NCBI GenBank assembly: GCA_001598975.1
Contig: BBXU01003174.1
Coordinates: forward strand, 1-30,591
Length of the DNA stretch: 30,591 nucleotides
Direction of reading: 5' to 3'
Source: Parachlorella kessleri
Taxonomy: Eukaryota; Chlorophyta; Trebouxiophyceae; Chlorellales; Chlorellaceae
Position 1 is the stretch's first letter, and each line of letters begins with the position of its first letter. A program made the translations under genes and the position numbers. The notes beneath the pieces are model-generated. The model saw nothing but the letters and a program-made list of their open reading frames with translations. It was not told where the DNA came from and ran no database searches. Of the stretch, positions 30,441-30,591 are shown in pieces.

Positions 30441-30591
30441 GCAGCATGCGCAGTTGCTGCCACACGTGATAGCACACCCACCCCAGCATGGAGAATGAAT
30501 GTCTCACCGCAAAGCGGGCCATGCGCACGGCGGAGGCCCCACTCATTGGTGCGCTCTACAACCCAACCATCTACTGCAGCGCGCGCGCGTG
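30441..30591 (-). other. Rest of the HSP70 intron at the window edge
   Basis: No HSP70 coding sequence is recognised here. A GTGAGA at 30507 read on the minus strand could be a donor, but the sequence before it does not resemble HSP70 and has stops. The window ends in a (GC)n-like run. Confidence 0.4.

Noticed and set aside
30507..30576. Further upstream HSP70 exon
   Set aside because: A donor-like GTGAGA exists on the minus strand, but the preceding sequence has stops and does not match HSP70.

Overview
The window reads as nuclear DNA of a green alga of the Volvocales/Chlamydomonadales type. It is GC-rich and the genes are split into many short exons by GT-AG introns. CAG-repeat polyglutamine tracts occur inside coding exons, and the volvocalean poly(A) signal TGTAA lies downstream of most genes. 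The exact species cannot be fixed from sequence alone; a Haematococcus- or Chlamydomonas-like alga would fit. All gene models below were built by joining exons by eye: splice sites were accepted where reading phase and family similarity agreed.

Layout: (1) 1-512 (+), 3' end of an unrecognised acidic, Gly/His/Met-rich protein gene, followed by about 2.2 kb without a convincing gene (513-2765). (2) 2766-6007 (+), six-exon F-box/leucine-rich-repeat protein. (3) 7011-8306 (+), five-exon Mpv17/PMP22-family membrane protein. (4) 9058-10057 (+), four-exon PMP3/RCI2 small membrane proteolipid. (5) 11761-10463 (-), four-exon TsaE-type P-loop ATPase of tRNA t6A synthesis, probably organellar. (6) 12027-25686 (+), a 24-exon, about 2048-residue SNF2 helicase plus HNH nuclease of the plant ZRANB3 type, divergent from tsaE across a 265-bp shared promoter region. 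(7) 30152-26491 (-), the C-terminal half of a cytosolic HSP70 (eight exons, ending EEVD), whose ATPase N-terminus lies beyond the right edge.

The genes do not form one pathway. The most interesting signal is structural. In the ZRANB3-like gene and in HSP70, introns repeatedly contain decayed tandem copies (about 80-200 bp period, mostly 80-130) of the adjacent exon-intron junction, with the splice site and 10-20 codons of exon. I count at least six such junctions in the ZRANB3-like gene. In HSP70 there is one four-copy array plus three further copies. This suggests intron growth by tandem duplication across splice junctions. Other items of note: a 17-bp palindrome that carries the TGTAA signal for both convergent genes at 25.7 kb; two Cys clusters in the ZRANB3-like protein, one inside its helicase domain; a duplicated C-terminal motif in the same protein; a perfect 18-bp-stem palindrome at 888-925; and a dispersed repeat shared by 2.35 kb and 12.86 kb.
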